Shown here in pieces: positions 13,821-22,510 of a stretch of DNA of 64,000 nt. Location of the stretch: the NCBI RefSeq assembly GCF_039542035.1, contig NZ_BAABHJ010000027.1, positions 124,001-188,000 on the forward strand, read 5' to 3'. Within the stretch, counting starts at the first letter, position 1, and every line of letters starts with the position of its first letter. This stretch comes from Actinoallomurus liliacearum. GTDB lineage: Bacteria; Actinomycetota; Actinomycetes; Streptosporangiales; Streptosporangiaceae. The position numbers and the translations under genes are program-made. The notes under the pieces are model-generated. The model had not been told where the DNA came from and ran no database searches. It was given only the letters and a program-made list of their open reading frames with translations.

Positions 13821-15700
13821 ACGCCATCAGCACGCCCGTCCCCCGGCGGCGCCGCGCCCGGTCGGCGTCCTATCCGCCGGATGAGGCGGGGAGCCTGCGC
13901 CGGATCCGGCGGTACGCCGTGCCCCGGTCGATGATCGAGCAGGCCACCGAACGCCGGCTCGCCGGCGACTGGCGGGGCGCCTGCGCGGCCGCGAACGTCG
14001 ACGTCGCCTTCGACCTCGCCGACGTCGCCCGTACGCACGGCGCCGCCGTCGCCGCCGAACTCGAGGACGACCTCCTCAACCTCGCACCCGACCTGCTGCG
14101 CTGGCACGTTCCCCGGGGCCGCTACGCGCAGGCGACGATCCGTTCCGCGCAGCAGGTGGTGCTCGGCGGCTACGGCGACCGGTCCACGGGCGCGGCCCTG
14201 CTGCACGTGACCACGCCTCCGAGTCCGCACGCGCCGCAGCGTCTCGTGCTGCGTTTCGGCCCGGTCCGGTCCGAGGACCGGGCACGAAGGCCGTGGGTGC
14301 CGGAGGACCCGTGGCTGCTGCACGACTGGACCCTGATCCGGGAGCTGTGGGACGCACGCCGCGCCGGCGAGCTGCTCGCGCGCTGCGGGGGCTCGGAGCG
14401 CGCGCCGTTCTTCGAGGCGGACGGGGCTCCCCGGGCGCTGCCGGCCACCGACCCCGGCCCCGGCGACCCGGCAGAACACACCGAATGGGTCACCCTGCTG
14501 CACGAGGCGGGCGAGGTGGAGGCGGCGTTCGCCGCGGCCGGGATCCGGCTGGACGCCTCCCGGCACCGGACCCGCTGGGCCACCCTGACCGAGCGGCCGG
14601 GCCTCTTCCCGCCGCACGCCCGGCCGTCGGCCATGCTGGAGAGGGTCCCCTTCGCCCTGGCCCTTCTCGGGCCGGAGATCCGGCGGCGTGCCGGCCAGGG
14701 CTTCGGCCGCCGGTTCCAGGTGCCGTCCGTGCACGACTGGCGCTGCGTCCTGCTGGTGGAGGTCGAGGACGACGGCGGCCTGCGGGCCTGGGTCGTCGAT
14801 TCCGAGCAGGCCGAGGGAGTCCCGGTCCTGCCCGAACCGTGCTGGCGGCGGCTGCCGGACCTGGACGCGCTTCGGCACGGCGACACCGAGCCGGACCACC
14901 TCCATCCGCTGGTCCGCGCCGCGCTGTTCCCGCGCCGCGCGGACTCCGGCGGCCCGATCGGCCCGCCGGACCCCGAGGTTCCCGCCCCCGTACGGGTCCG
15001 GTGCCGCGGCGAGTGGCACGTCGCCGCCTTCCGGGACGGGACGCTCCAGATCCCGCACGACGAGGACGAGCGGCGGCGGGAACGCGCCATGGGAGCGCTC
15101 GGCGGCGCCGTCACCGGCTGCTTCGCCGTGCTGCCGGTGGTGCGGTCCGGTACCGGCCGGTTGCCGAAGGCCCTGCGCGCGCAGCGGCGCGAGCTGTTCG
15201 CCCGGGCCGAGCACGGGGACGCATCGGGGGTGCTACGGCTCCTGGACGCCGGGATGGACCCGCACATCCGCGACGGCGGTAGGCGCACGCTGCTGCACGT
15301 GCTCCACCTCGTCGATCACGAACGGCTGCTGTCGCGGCTCCTGGCGGCCGGCCTGGACATCGACGTCCGTGACCACTACGACTCCACTCCGCTGCACGCC
15401 GCGGTCAGCGGCGACGGATCGCCCGACCTGGTGCGGGCGCTCCTGGCCGCCGGTGCGGGGATCGAGGCCGTGAACCAGGACGGGAGCACCCCGCTGCTCC
15501 TCTCCGTGTACCGTTCCGCCCCGGTCCCGGTCGTGCGGGCACTGTTGGACGCCGGTGCGCGGCCCGATGTCACCGACCGCTGGGGCTCGTCGATACGCGA
15601 CCACATTCATCGGTGCAGGCGTACGGACCTGGCCTTCCTCGCCGAGGCGCTGGACCGAGACCACCCCGGCGTCGGCCACGGCCGCTGGCGCCGGTCGTAA
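13817..15700 (+). CDS. ankyrin-repeat protein 2 (paralogue of the preceding gene)
   Basis: Protein of 627 aa from the GTG that overlaps the previous stop codon; an ATG three bases earlier is equally usable. It shares the N-terminal RRIRRYAVPRSMIEQATERR module, the central WHEV/WHVA ... LQIPHDEDE segment and the FARAEHGDASGVLRLLDAGM ankyrin start with its neighbour. The middle section (about 100-330) has diverged. It has one more clear ankyrin unit than its paralogue (ALLAAGAGIEAVNQDGSTPL and ALLDAGARPDVTDRWGSS). The duplication retained in tandem suggests a heteromeric pair. The MoxR gene begins 14 bp downstream. Confidence 0.8.
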   Translation: MNAISTPVPRRRRARSASYPPDEAGSLRRIRRYAVPRSMIEQATERRLAGDWRGACAAANVDVAFDLADVARTHGAAVAAELEDDLLNLAPDLLRWHVPRGRYAQATIRSAQQVVLGGYGDRSTGAALLHVTTPPSPHAPQRLVLRFGPVRSEDRARRPWVPEDPWLLHDWTLIRELWDARRAGELLARCGGSERAPFFEADGAPRALPATDPGPGDPAEHTEWVTLLHEAGEVEAAFAAAGIRLDASRHRTRWATLTERPGLFPPHARPSAMLERVPFALALLGPEIRRRAGQGFGRRFQVPSVHDWRCVLLVEVEDDGGLRAWVVDSEQAEGVPVLPEPCWRRLPDLDALRHGDTEPDHLHPLVRAALFPRRADSGGPIGPPDPEVPAPVRVRCRGEWHVAAFRDGTLQIPHDEDERRRERAMGALGGAVTGCFAVLPVVRSGTGRLPKALRAQRRELFARAEHGDASGVLRLLDAGMDPHIRDGGRRTLLHVLHLVDHERLLSRLLAAGLDIDVRDHYDSTPLHAAVSGDGSPDLVRALLAAGAGIEAVNQDGSTPLLLSVYRSAPVPVVRALLDAGARPDVTDRWGSSIRDHIHRCRRTDLAFLAEALDRDHPGVGHGRWRRS

Positions 15701-15714
15701 GAGAAAGAGAACGC

Positions 15715-17019
15715 GTGAGCGCAGCCGACCACCTGTCCACCGAGGAACCGACCACCGCCGACCGCCCCGTCGCGGATTCCCCGAGCGCCGCCGGTCGCCC
15801 CTCCGCCGCGGATTCCCTGAGCGCCGCCGACCGTTCCTTCGCCGGGGATCCGCTGAGCGCCGCCGACGACCTGGTGCGCCGGCTCGGGGCGCGGCGGACG
15901 GAGCCGGCCGCGAACCCGCAGCTCGAGGCGCTGGCCCTGGCCGTGTCCGCGAACCTGCCCGTGCTGCTGTGGGGCGAACCCGGCATCGGCAAGTCCGCCG
16001 CGCTCCAGCAGCTCGCGGCCGGGCTCGGCGTTCCGCTGGAGACCGTGATCGCCAGCGTGCACGAGCCGTCCGACTTCGCCGGCCTGCCGATCATCGGGGA
16101 CGACCCCGCCGCCTCGGGCGTGCCGATGGCCCCACCGGACTGGGCGGTCCGGCTGGCCACGGCAGGGCGCGGCCTCGTGTTCTTCGACGAGTTGTCCTCC
16201 GCTCCCCCGGCCGTGCAGGCGGCCCTGCTCCGGGTCGTGCTCGAACGCCGGGTCGGCAGCCTCACCCTGCCCGAAACGGTCCGCGTGGTCGCCGCCACCA
16301 ACCCGCCGTCGAGCGCCGCGGACGGGTGGCATCTGAGCCCGCCGCTCGCCAACCGGTTCGTCCACCTGCAGTGGACGCATGACCCGAGAACGGTCGCGCG
16401 CGGCATGGCCGGAACCTGGCCGGAGATCACGATCCCCCGCGTCGACCCGGGCCGGGTGCCCAGTGCGGTCGCCCGCGCCCGGGGCGCGATCTCCGGGTTC
16501 CTCACCGCGCGGCCCGGCCTGACGCACCACCTGCCCGAGGACGCCGAGGGCCGGGGCCGCGGCTGGCCGTCGCCGCGCACCTGGGAGATGACGTTGCGGC
16601 TGCTCGCGACCGGTTACGCCACCGGCGCCGACCAGAAGGCGGTCGCCGCCGCCGTGGTCGGCGCGGTCGGGGACGGCACCGGCCTGGAACTGCTCTCCTA
16701 CCTCGAAGAGCTCGACCTCCCGGACCCGAACCGCGTGCTGGCCGACCCGGACGCGTTCGCGCTGCCCGAGCGGGGCGACCGGCAGCTCGCGTTCCTGACC
16801 GCCGTCGTCTCCGCGGTGCAGACGAACCTCACCCGCCGGCGCTGGGAGGCGGGCTGGACGGTCCTGGCCAAGGCGGTCGACGCAGGAGTGCCGGACGTGG
16901 CGGCCCGGGCCGCCGCCGACCTGGCCGTGCTGCGCGACACCGACTGGCCGGTGCCCAGCGGCATCGACGCGTTCATCGACCTGCTCCAGCTGTCCGGCGC
17001 GCTGCCGGGCGGTGCCTGA
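15715..17019 (+). CDS. MoxR-type AAA+ ATPase
   Basis: AAA+ ATPase of 434 aa, cytosolic. Walker A WGEPGIGKSA near residues 85-95, Walker B GLVFFDELSS near 152-161, sensor 1 RVVAATNPP near 190-198. The first 55 residues are a repetitive Ala/Ser/Asp-rich leader. MoxR ATPases act as chaperones that remodel or load a partner VWA protein, and such a protein is encoded immediately downstream (ATG 2 bp after this stop). GTG start with a purine-rich AGAGAAAGAGA upstream. The family is common in metal insertion, stress and conflict systems; which applies here is not clear from the sequence. Confidence 0.88.
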   Translation: MSAADHLSTEEPTTADRPVADSPSAAGRPSAADSLSAADRSFAGDPLSAADDLVRRLGARRTEPAANPQLEALALAVSANLPVLLWGEPGIGKSAALQQLAAGLGVPLETVIASVHEPSDFAGLPIIGDDPAASGVPMAPPDWAVRLATAGRGLVFFDELSSAPPAVQAALLRVVLERRVGSLTLPETVRVVAATNPPSSAADGWHLSPPLANRFVHLQWTHDPRTVARGMAGTWPEITIPRVDPGRVPSAVARARGAISGFLTARPGLTHHLPEDAEGRGRGWPSPRTWEMTLRLLATGYATGADQKAVAAAVVGAVGDGTGLELLSYLEELDLPDPNRVLADPDAFALPERGDRQLAFLTAVVSAVQTNLTRRRWEAGWTVLAKAVDAGVPDVAARAAADLAVLRDTDWPVPSGIDAFIDLLQLSGALPGGA

Positions 17020-17021
17020 GC

Positions 17022-18200
17022 ATGGCCGGACTCGACCGGGTCAAGCTGCTCGCCGCGCGGTACCGCGCCGCCACCGACCGGCCGTACCTCGCGTCGGCGC
17101 TGTACTCGCTGACGGTCGTGCCGAGCACCGGCGTGCCGACCATGGGCGTCGACCGGCACTGGCGGTGCTATGTGTCCCCGGCGTTCGTGGACGCCACGCC
17201 CGTGGCGGAGCTCGCGGGCGTGTGGATCCACGAGGTGGCGCACCTGCTCCGCGACCACCACGGCCGCACCGACCGGCTGTCCCCCGCCGACCGGCGGGAC
17301 CGGCTGCGCGTGAACGTCGCCCAGGACTGCGAGATCAACGACGACCTGCTCGCCGACGGGCTGACGCTGCCGGCCGGCCGGGTGGAGCCCCGCTCCTTCG
17401 GGCTGGCCACCGGCGAGCTGTTCGAGACGTACCTTCCCCACCTTCCTCCGTCGGTGACCTGCTCCGACTGCGGGTCCGGCGCCCACGGCTCGCCGGCGGA
17501 CTGGGAGATCGCCGGCGCGGACGGACCGGGCGGCGTCAGTTCGGTCGAGGCCGAGGCGCTGCGCCGGCACACCGCCGAGGCGATGCGCGCCCACCTCCGC
17601 AATCGCGGTGACCTTCCGGGGGGCTGGCGGCGCTGGGCCGAGCAGGTCCTCGAGCCGTCGGTCGACTGGCGCCGGGTGCTGGCGGGCGCCGTACGGGAGG
17701 CGGTGGCCTGGGCCGCCGGAGCGGTCGACTACACCTACCGCCGCCCGTCCCGGCGCACCGCCGCCCTCCGCGGCGTCGTGCTGCCGAGCCTGCGCCGGCC
17801 CCTTCCCGTCGTGGCGATCGTCATCGACACCTCCGGGTCCATGGGCGAGGACGAACTGGCTGCGGCCCTGGCCGAGGTGACCGGCGTGCTGCGCGAGGTC
17901 GGTGTCGGCGGCAACCGGGTCACCGTGCTCGCCTGCGACGCCGACGTGCAGACGGCGGCGCGGGTGACCTCCGCGCAGCAGGTGGAGCTCGCCGGGGGCG
18001 GCGGCACGGACATGCGGGTGGGCATCCGGTCCGCGCTCGGTCTTCCCGAACGCCCCGGCGTCGTCATCGTGCTGACCGACGGCTTCACCCCCTGGCCCGA
18101 GGAGCCGGCGTCGTCCCGGATCATCGCCGCGCTGATCGGCGCCGACCCGCCGGCCCCGCCCGCCTGGGTCGAGGCGGTGCACGTCACCGACCCGGGCTGA
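17022..18200 (+). CDS. metallopeptidase-like / VWA domain protein (DUF2201 type)
   Basis: Protein of 392 aa with two domains. The N-terminal half resembles a zincin: WIHEVAHLLRDHH (HExxH, residues about 67-79), then NVAQDCEINDDL, which could supply the third metal ligand. The C-terminal half is a von Willebrand factor A domain with an intact MIDAS: DTSGSMGED near 268-276, GGGTDMRVGI near 325 and VVIVLTDGF. It is the last gene of the operon and the natural client of the upstream MoxR ATPase. A GC-rich hairpin follows 40 bp downstream. A protease triggered by ATPase remodelling is a reasonable inference, but peptidase activity has not been shown by anything visible here. Confidence 0.85.
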   Translation: MAGLDRVKLLAARYRAATDRPYLASALYSLTVVPSTGVPTMGVDRHWRCYVSPAFVDATPVAELAGVWIHEVAHLLRDHHGRTDRLSPADRRDRLRVNVAQDCEINDDLLADGLTLPAGRVEPRSFGLATGELFETYLPHLPPSVTCSDCGSGAHGSPADWEIAGADGPGGVSSVEAEALRRHTAEAMRAHLRNRGDLPGGWRRWAEQVLEPSVDWRRVLAGAVREAVAWAAGAVDYTYRRPSRRTAALRGVVLPSLRRPLPVVAIVIDTSGSMGEDELAAALAEVTGVLREVGVGGNRVTVLACDADVQTAARVTSAQQVELAGGGGTDMRVGIRSALGLPERPGVVIVLTDGFTPWPEEPASSRIIAALIGADPPAPPAWVEAVHVTDPG

Positions 18201-18241
18201 CCGGCCGCGGCGGGCCGCCGGGAGGGTCCGGGACGCGGCCC

Positions 18242-18261
18242 CGGGCGGCTTGCGCCGCCCG
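18242..18261 (+). terminator. terminator-like hairpin after the VWA gene
   Basis: CGGGCGGC and GCCGCCCG form an 8-bp stem around TTGC. It is the likely end of the operon that starts with the zinc-ribbon/SDR gene. Confidence 0.45.
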
Positions 18262-18268
18262 CCGGGAC

Positions 18269-18274
18269 TAGCCT
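18269..18274 (+). promoter_or_regulatory. -10 box of the TetR gene
   Basis: TAGCCT, 38 bp before the tetR ATG and just after the hairpin that closes the preceding operon. This supports independent transcription of the regulator. Confidence 0.4.
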
Positions 18275-18312
18275 GGTCGGGCCAGGGGATCGATGAGGGG
18301 GGCCGGGTCGCG

Positions 18313-19017
18313 ATGACCACACGACGCGAGCGCCTGCGGGCCGAGCTCGACCGGGACATCCGGATGTCCGCGCGCCGGCTGCTCGGTGCCGACGGGCCGG
18401 CGGCGATGACCCTGGCCGCGATCGCCCGGGACGTCGGGATCACCGCTCCCGCCATCTACCGGTACTACGAGAGCCACGACGACCTCGTACGGGCCGTCGC
18501 CGACGACCTCATCGAGGATCTGGTCACGACGCTCCAGGCGGCCGCGGACCCGTCTCACGACCTGCTCGCCCGGCTCAGCGGCGCGACCAACGCGATCCGT
18601 ACCTGGGCCCTGGAGCACCCGTCGGAGTTCGCGTTCCTGTTCGGGACGCCGAATAAGGCGACGGGCCGGGCCCAGGGGGAGATATCGGCGACCTGGGTGG
18701 TGCGGCTCGCCCACCTGTTCGGCGGCCTGTTCGAGGAGCTGTGGCGGCAGCGGCCGTTCTCCGTCCTGCCGGACGAGTCGCTCGCCCCCGCCCTGCGCGA
18801 CGAGCTCGCGAGCTACCGGAAGACCACCGGGCTGGACCTGCCGCTGGGCGCCATCTGGACGCTCCTGACCTGCTGGCACCGCATCTACGCCGGGGTCTGC
18901 CTGGAGATCTTCGGCCATCTCGGGGTCGGCATCGACGACCACGGTCCGATGTACGACCAGATGCTCGTCGAGCTGATGGCCTCGATCGGCCTGACCTACG
19001 AGCCGCCGGCCCGCTGA
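18313..19017 (+). CDS. TetR family regulator with WHG domain
   Basis: Repressor of 234 aa. Residues about 15-65 hold the TetR helix-turn-helix (LAAIARDVGITAPAIYRYYE). The C-terminal ligand domain has the LTCWHRIYAGVCLEIFGHLG element typical of the WHG-type C-terminal domain. Start at the ATG preceded by a G-rich segment; a longer reading to 18250 would cross the promoter. The gene is convergent with a lipoprotein gene 3 bp away, and its targets are not obvious. Confidence 0.87.
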   Translation: MTTRRERLRAELDRDIRMSARRLLGADGPAAMTLAAIARDVGITAPAIYRYYESHDDLVRAVADDLIEDLVTTLQAAADPSHDLLARLSGATNAIRTWALEHPSEFAFLFGTPNKATGRAQGEISATWVVRLAHLFGGLFEELWRQRPFSVLPDESLAPALRDELASYRKTTGLDLPLGAIWTLLTCWHRIYAGVCLEIFGHLGVGIDDHGPMYDQMLVELMASIGLTYEPPAR

Positions 19018-19020
19018 CGC

Positions 19021-20295
19021 CTATCCGGCGGCGGCCTGGAAGACCAGGGAGCGGTCCTGCTTGACCACGCCGCCGTAGGGGCCGACGAGTGCGGGCGCGG
19101 CGCCCGGCGACGCCTCGCGGTCGCGGCCGGTGCGGGCGTCGAGGACGACAGGGCCGTTGGCCGTGGTTCCGTAGACGGCGCCGTGCCACGCGGCGGTGAC
19201 CGACGGACTCGTCCGCCCGTCCTTCGGCAGCTCCCACAGGAGCTGCGCCGTGGTCGCGTCGAGCGCCATGACCCGGCCCGTCGTGAAGCAGACGACCACC
19301 GACCGGTCGTCGTCGCGGCAGTCGTAGAGTTTCTCCTGGTCGGGGTACCGGAACCGGCGCTTCCCCGTGGTGATGTCCAGCAGACCGGCGGTCTCGTCGA
19401 ACCCTCCGGACAGGGTGACCAGCCTGGGCCCGGCGCGTTCCGCCTGATACGTGTCGGCCGTGGACGGCGCCGTGCTCCAGCGGACCGCCGCCGTCGCCGT
19501 GTCGATGCCCTGGAGCCGGTAGGTGCCCTCGATGTTGAAGAAGCCGGACGGACGGACGGCGTCGATGACGACGACCAGACCGTCGGACGTGGCGACCGGG
19601 GTCGCCTTCTGCCGGGTCCAGCGGATCCGGTGCGCGGCCGGGTCGGCCACGACGACGGCGTCCGGGCTGGAGCCGCTCAAGCCGATCACGACCGCCCGGC
19701 CGTCGGTGCCGACGATTTGGTGCAGGTTGAAACCCTCGGCCAGTTCCGCCGGCAGCGGCATCGCGTCGTCCCCGGCGGTCCGTCCCGTGGCCGGATCGAC
19801 GAGGAGGAGCTCGAGCACCGGGGTGGCGGGCGTGGTGCCGTGTCCCGGCAGCTCTCCGGGGAACAGGCCGATGATGTACTGCCGACCGCCCAGCGACGCG
19901 AGGGCGGGCCGGATGTTCCGGCCGTCGACGGTCGCGCCCGCGCCCGGTCGCGCGCTCCAGGAGGACCGGCCGGTGGTCACGTCCACCGCCTGCAGCCCGT
20001 CCCCATCCTGGAAGTACGCCAGGCGTCCGGCCAGCACCACGTCGCTCACGTCGCGCGGTCCGGTGGCCGTCGTGGTGGGCAGCAACGGCCGGCCGTTCGG
20101 CGCGAACCGCACGGGCGGGTCGTAGTGCGGCGCGTCCTGCGCGGACGGCGTCCTGGTCTCGTGCGCCTCGGCGTGCGACCCGCCCCGGTCCCCGCACGCC
20201 GTCATCGCGAGGGCCAGTGCCGCCCCGGCGAGCGCCGCCGCGACACCGGAGGGTCCTCTCAGCGACGAGGCGTTCCCACGCGACCTGCGGTTCAT
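19021..20295 (-). CDS. PQQ-like beta-propeller lipoprotein
   Basis: Exported lipoprotein of 424 aa. The signal peptide ends in a lipobox (ALALAMTACGD), so the mature protein is anchored outside by Cys about 33. The body consists of PQQ/WD-like propeller blades with recurring LQAVDVTTGRSSWS, LDITTGKRRFRYP and MALDATTAQLLWEL segments. No catalytic residues for a quinoprotein dehydrogenase are seen, so it is more likely a structural or sensory propeller. ATG start with GGAAGG upstream. It diverges from the sensor kinase operon, and inverted repeats lie in the shared 275-bp gap. Confidence 0.8.
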   Translation of the reverse strand: MNRRSRGNASSLRGPSGVAAALAGAALALAMTACGDRGGSHAEAHETRTPSAQDAPHYDPPVRFAPNGRPLLPTTTATGPRDVSDVVLAGRLAYFQDGDGLQAVDVTTGRSSWSARPGAGATVDGRNIRPALASLGGRQYIIGLFPGELPGHGTTPATPVLELLLVDPATGRTAGDDAMPLPAELAEGFNLHQIVGTDGRAVVIGLSGSSPDAVVVADPAAHRIRWTRQKATPVATSDGLVVVIDAVRPSGFFNIEGTYRLQGIDTATAAVRWSTAPSTADTYQAERAGPRLVTLSGGFDETAGLLDITTGKRRFRYPDQEKLYDCRDDDRSVVVCFTTGRVMALDATTAQLLWELPKDGRTSPSVTAAWHGAVYGTTANGPVVLDARTGRDREASPGAAPALVGPYGGVVKQDRSLVFQAAAG

Positions 20296-20380
20296 CCGAC
20301 CTGCCTTCCGTCCGTCATCTCGACAACCCACGGCACCCAGGGACGGGAAGCGCGGGCACGGCCCGGCCGGCCCCCCATCA

Positions 20381-20439
20381 CAGTGAAGTGCCATAGCGAT
20401 GTTAATGGCAATAACTCTGCTACGTCTCGTAATTCACTG
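20381..20439. promoter_or_regulatory. nested inverted repeats in a divergent promoter region
   Basis: TGCCAT (20389-20394) pairs with ATGGCA (20405-20410). An outer pair CAGTGAA (20381-20387) matches TTCACTG (20433-20439). This is the only AT-richer stretch between the propeller lipoprotein and the kinase gene. It could hold operators for either side; the response regulator encoded nearby is one candidate. Confidence 0.35.
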
Positions 20440-20570
20440 GCCTTCGGCGCGGACGCCGGGGCGGCTGTTCATTCGGAGGAGGGAGGGGGCCTCGGCCGGG
20501 GGAGGGAGGCGGCGGACTCACGCGACGGGGCATACTCACCCGCTGTATCCCATGAGCGCAGGAGTCGGCC

Positions 20571-21680
20571 GTGCGTACTGGCATCTTCCGGGTCTCACGG
20601 CTCGACGTCGCCGTGGCCGCCGTCGTCACCGTCGGGACGGTGACGACGGCGTTCGTCCCGTACCGGCAGCCGTGGTGGTTCCTGGTACTGACACTGTCGG
20701 CCTCGGTGCCGGTGGTCTGGCGGCGCCGGGCCGTCCTCACCGTGGGCGGCGTGGTCGGTGGCTCGACGACGGTTCTGGCGGTCATCGCCCCCTCGCTGCC
20801 GCACCCGCCACTGCTGTTCCTGCCGTACGGCGTGCTCGTCTCCGTCTACACGTTCGCGGGGCGGACCCTGTCGCCGCCGCGGCGGGCCGTCGGCGTCGGC
20901 GCGCTGGCCTTCGGTGTGACGGTTTCCTTGGTCGTCCCGGGCGAGGACCTGGAGACCTACCGCTACCTCGTCACGGCCGTCGTCGCCGCGTACGCCGTCG
21001 GGATCGGCGCGCGAGCACGGCGGGCCGCGCGCGCCGCCGACCGGGAGCGCGAGCGCCGGATCCGGGAGGAGCGCGCCGCCGCGGTCGAGCGCGAGCGCAC
21101 CCGCGTCGCCCGCGACATGCACGACATCGTCACGCACTCGGTCGGCGTGATGGTGGTGCAGGCGGAGGCCGGATCGCTCGTCGTACGCGACGACCCGGAC
21201 AAGGCCGAGGCCGTCTTCGAGGCGATCTCCGAGGCCGGGCGGGAGGCGGTCGGTCAGCTCCGCCTCATCCTCGGCGCCCTGCGAAGCGGCCGGCCCTACG
21301 ATGGGCCGGTGCCCGGGATCGAGGCCGTACCCGGGCTGGTCGGCAACGCCCGCCGAGCGGGCCTCGACGCCTCCCTGGACGTGCGCGGCGAACCACGGCC
21401 GGTCGCGGCCGACGTGGACGCCGCCGCGTACCGCGTCGTCCAGGAGGCGCTGACCAACACGATCCGGCACGCGGACGCCCGAGCCGTGGCCGTACGGCTC
21501 CGCTGGTCCCCCGACGCGTTGGAGATCGAAGTGACGGACGACGGCCGGGGCTTCCCCGACCTGTATGAAGGGCACGGCCTCATCGGCATGCGGGAACGCG
21601 TCGCCAGTTGCGGCGGCACCCTCAGCGTGCGCTCCGGCGGCCGCGGCTGCACGGTGACCGCCACGCTGCCGATCACATGA
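20571..21680 (+). CDS. NarL-type sensor histidine kinase
   Basis: Membrane kinase of 369 aa. Four to five helices occupy residues 10-150, followed by a basic coiled segment (RAADRERERRIREERAAAVE). The HisKA_3 dimerisation box is ERTRVARDMHDIVTHSVGVM with the phospho-acceptor His. The ATPase domain has the N-box EALTNTIRHA and the G-box VTDDGRGFPD. There is no extracytoplasmic sensor domain, so it probably senses membrane state or a lipophilic signal. GTG start with GCAGGAG upstream. The partner regulator follows 64 bp downstream. Confidence 0.9.
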   Translation: MRTGIFRVSRLDVAVAAVVTVGTVTTAFVPYRQPWWFLVLTLSASVPVVWRRRAVLTVGGVVGGSTTVLAVIAPSLPHPPLLFLPYGVLVSVYTFAGRTLSPPRRAVGVGALAFGVTVSLVVPGEDLETYRYLVTAVVAAYAVGIGARARRAARAADRERERRIREERAAAVERERTRVARDMHDIVTHSVGVMVVQAEAGSLVVRDDPDKAEAVFEAISEAGREAVGQLRLILGALRSGRPYDGPVPGIEAVPGLVGNARRAGLDASLDVRGEPRPVAADVDAAAYRVVQEALTNTIRHADARAVAVRLRWSPDALEIEVTDDGRGFPDLYEGHGLIGMRERVASCGGTLSVRSGGRGCTVTATLPIT

Positions 21681-21744
21681 GCGAGCGGCGCGAACGAATC
21701 ATGAGCACGGCGTTTCCGATCACTCCCCCGACGGAGGAGGCCGC

Positions 21745-22407
21745 ATGAGAGCTCTGCGCGTCCTGGTCGCCGACGACCAGGATCTGTTCCGGGGCGGCTT
21801 CGCGATGATCCTGAACGCCCATGACGACATCACCGTCGTCGGTGAGGCCGCCGACGGGGCCGAGGCGATCGCGAAGGCGGTCGAGCTGCGACCGGACGTC
21901 GTGCTCATGGACATCCGCATGCCCGGCGTCGACGGCGTCGAGGCCACCGCCGAGGTGTGCCGGCGGACGACGGCGAAGGTCCTCGTCCTGACCATGTACG
22001 ACGTCGACGAGTACGTCTACGACGCGCTGCGCGCCGGCGCGGGGGGCTTCCTCCTCAAGGACGTGCGGCGCGACGAGCTCGTACGAGCGGTGCGCCTGGT
22101 GGCAGCCGGTGAGTCGCTGCTGGCGCCGAGCGTGACCCGGCGGCTGATCGCGGACGTCGTCGGCCGGGGCAGGGCACGTCCCGGGTTGCGCCGCCGGCTC
22201 GACGAGCTGACCGGCCGGGAGATCGACACGCTGCGGCTGCTCGCGCAGGGCCGGTCGAACGCCGAGATCGCGGCCGAACTGCTGGTCAGCGAGCACACGG
22301 TGAAGACGCACGTGAGCAACCTGCTGACCAAGCTGGATCTGCGCGACCGCGCCCAGGCGGTGGTCTTCGCGTACGAGTCCGGGCTGGTCGTCCCCGGCGA
22401 CGACTGA
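21745..22407 (+). CDS. NarL/LuxR-type response regulator
   Basis: Response regulator of 220 aa. Receiver domain 1-120 with acidic pocket DDQ, phospho-acceptor in VVLMDIRMPG, and conserved T and K (VLTMYD, LLKD). The C-terminal LuxR helix-turn-helix spans about 150-210 (LTGREIDTLRLLAQGRSNAE, then EHTVKTHVSNLLTKL). ATG start with a strong GGAGGAGG. It is the cognate partner of the kinase just upstream. The secreted esterase 103 bp downstream on the same strand is a plausible target or operon member. Confidence 0.92.
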   Translation: MRALRVLVADDQDLFRGGFAMILNAHDDITVVGEAADGAEAIAKAVELRPDVVLMDIRMPGVDGVEATAEVCRRTTAKVLVLTMYDVDEYVYDALRAGAGGFLLKDVRRDELVRAVRLVAAGESLLAPSVTRRLIADVVGRGRARPGLRRRLDELTGREIDTLRLLAQGRSNAEIAAELLVSEHTVKTHVSNLLTKLDLRDRAQAVVFAYESGLVVPGDD

Positions 22408-22510
22408 GCGGTCTCGTTCTCCGGGACCAGGCGGGGTTCACTCGCACCGGCGATCCCGCGGAGCGCTCCGGTGACCGATGCTGCGGCGGTCTTCGAGAAG
22501 GAGTCTGCTC

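Noticed and set aside
17022..18200. TROVE/Ro-type RNA-binding VWA protein
   Set aside because: A Ro-like partner for the tRNA-like RNAs was attractive, but the N-terminal half carries HEVAH of a zincin-like fold, not TROVE repeats.
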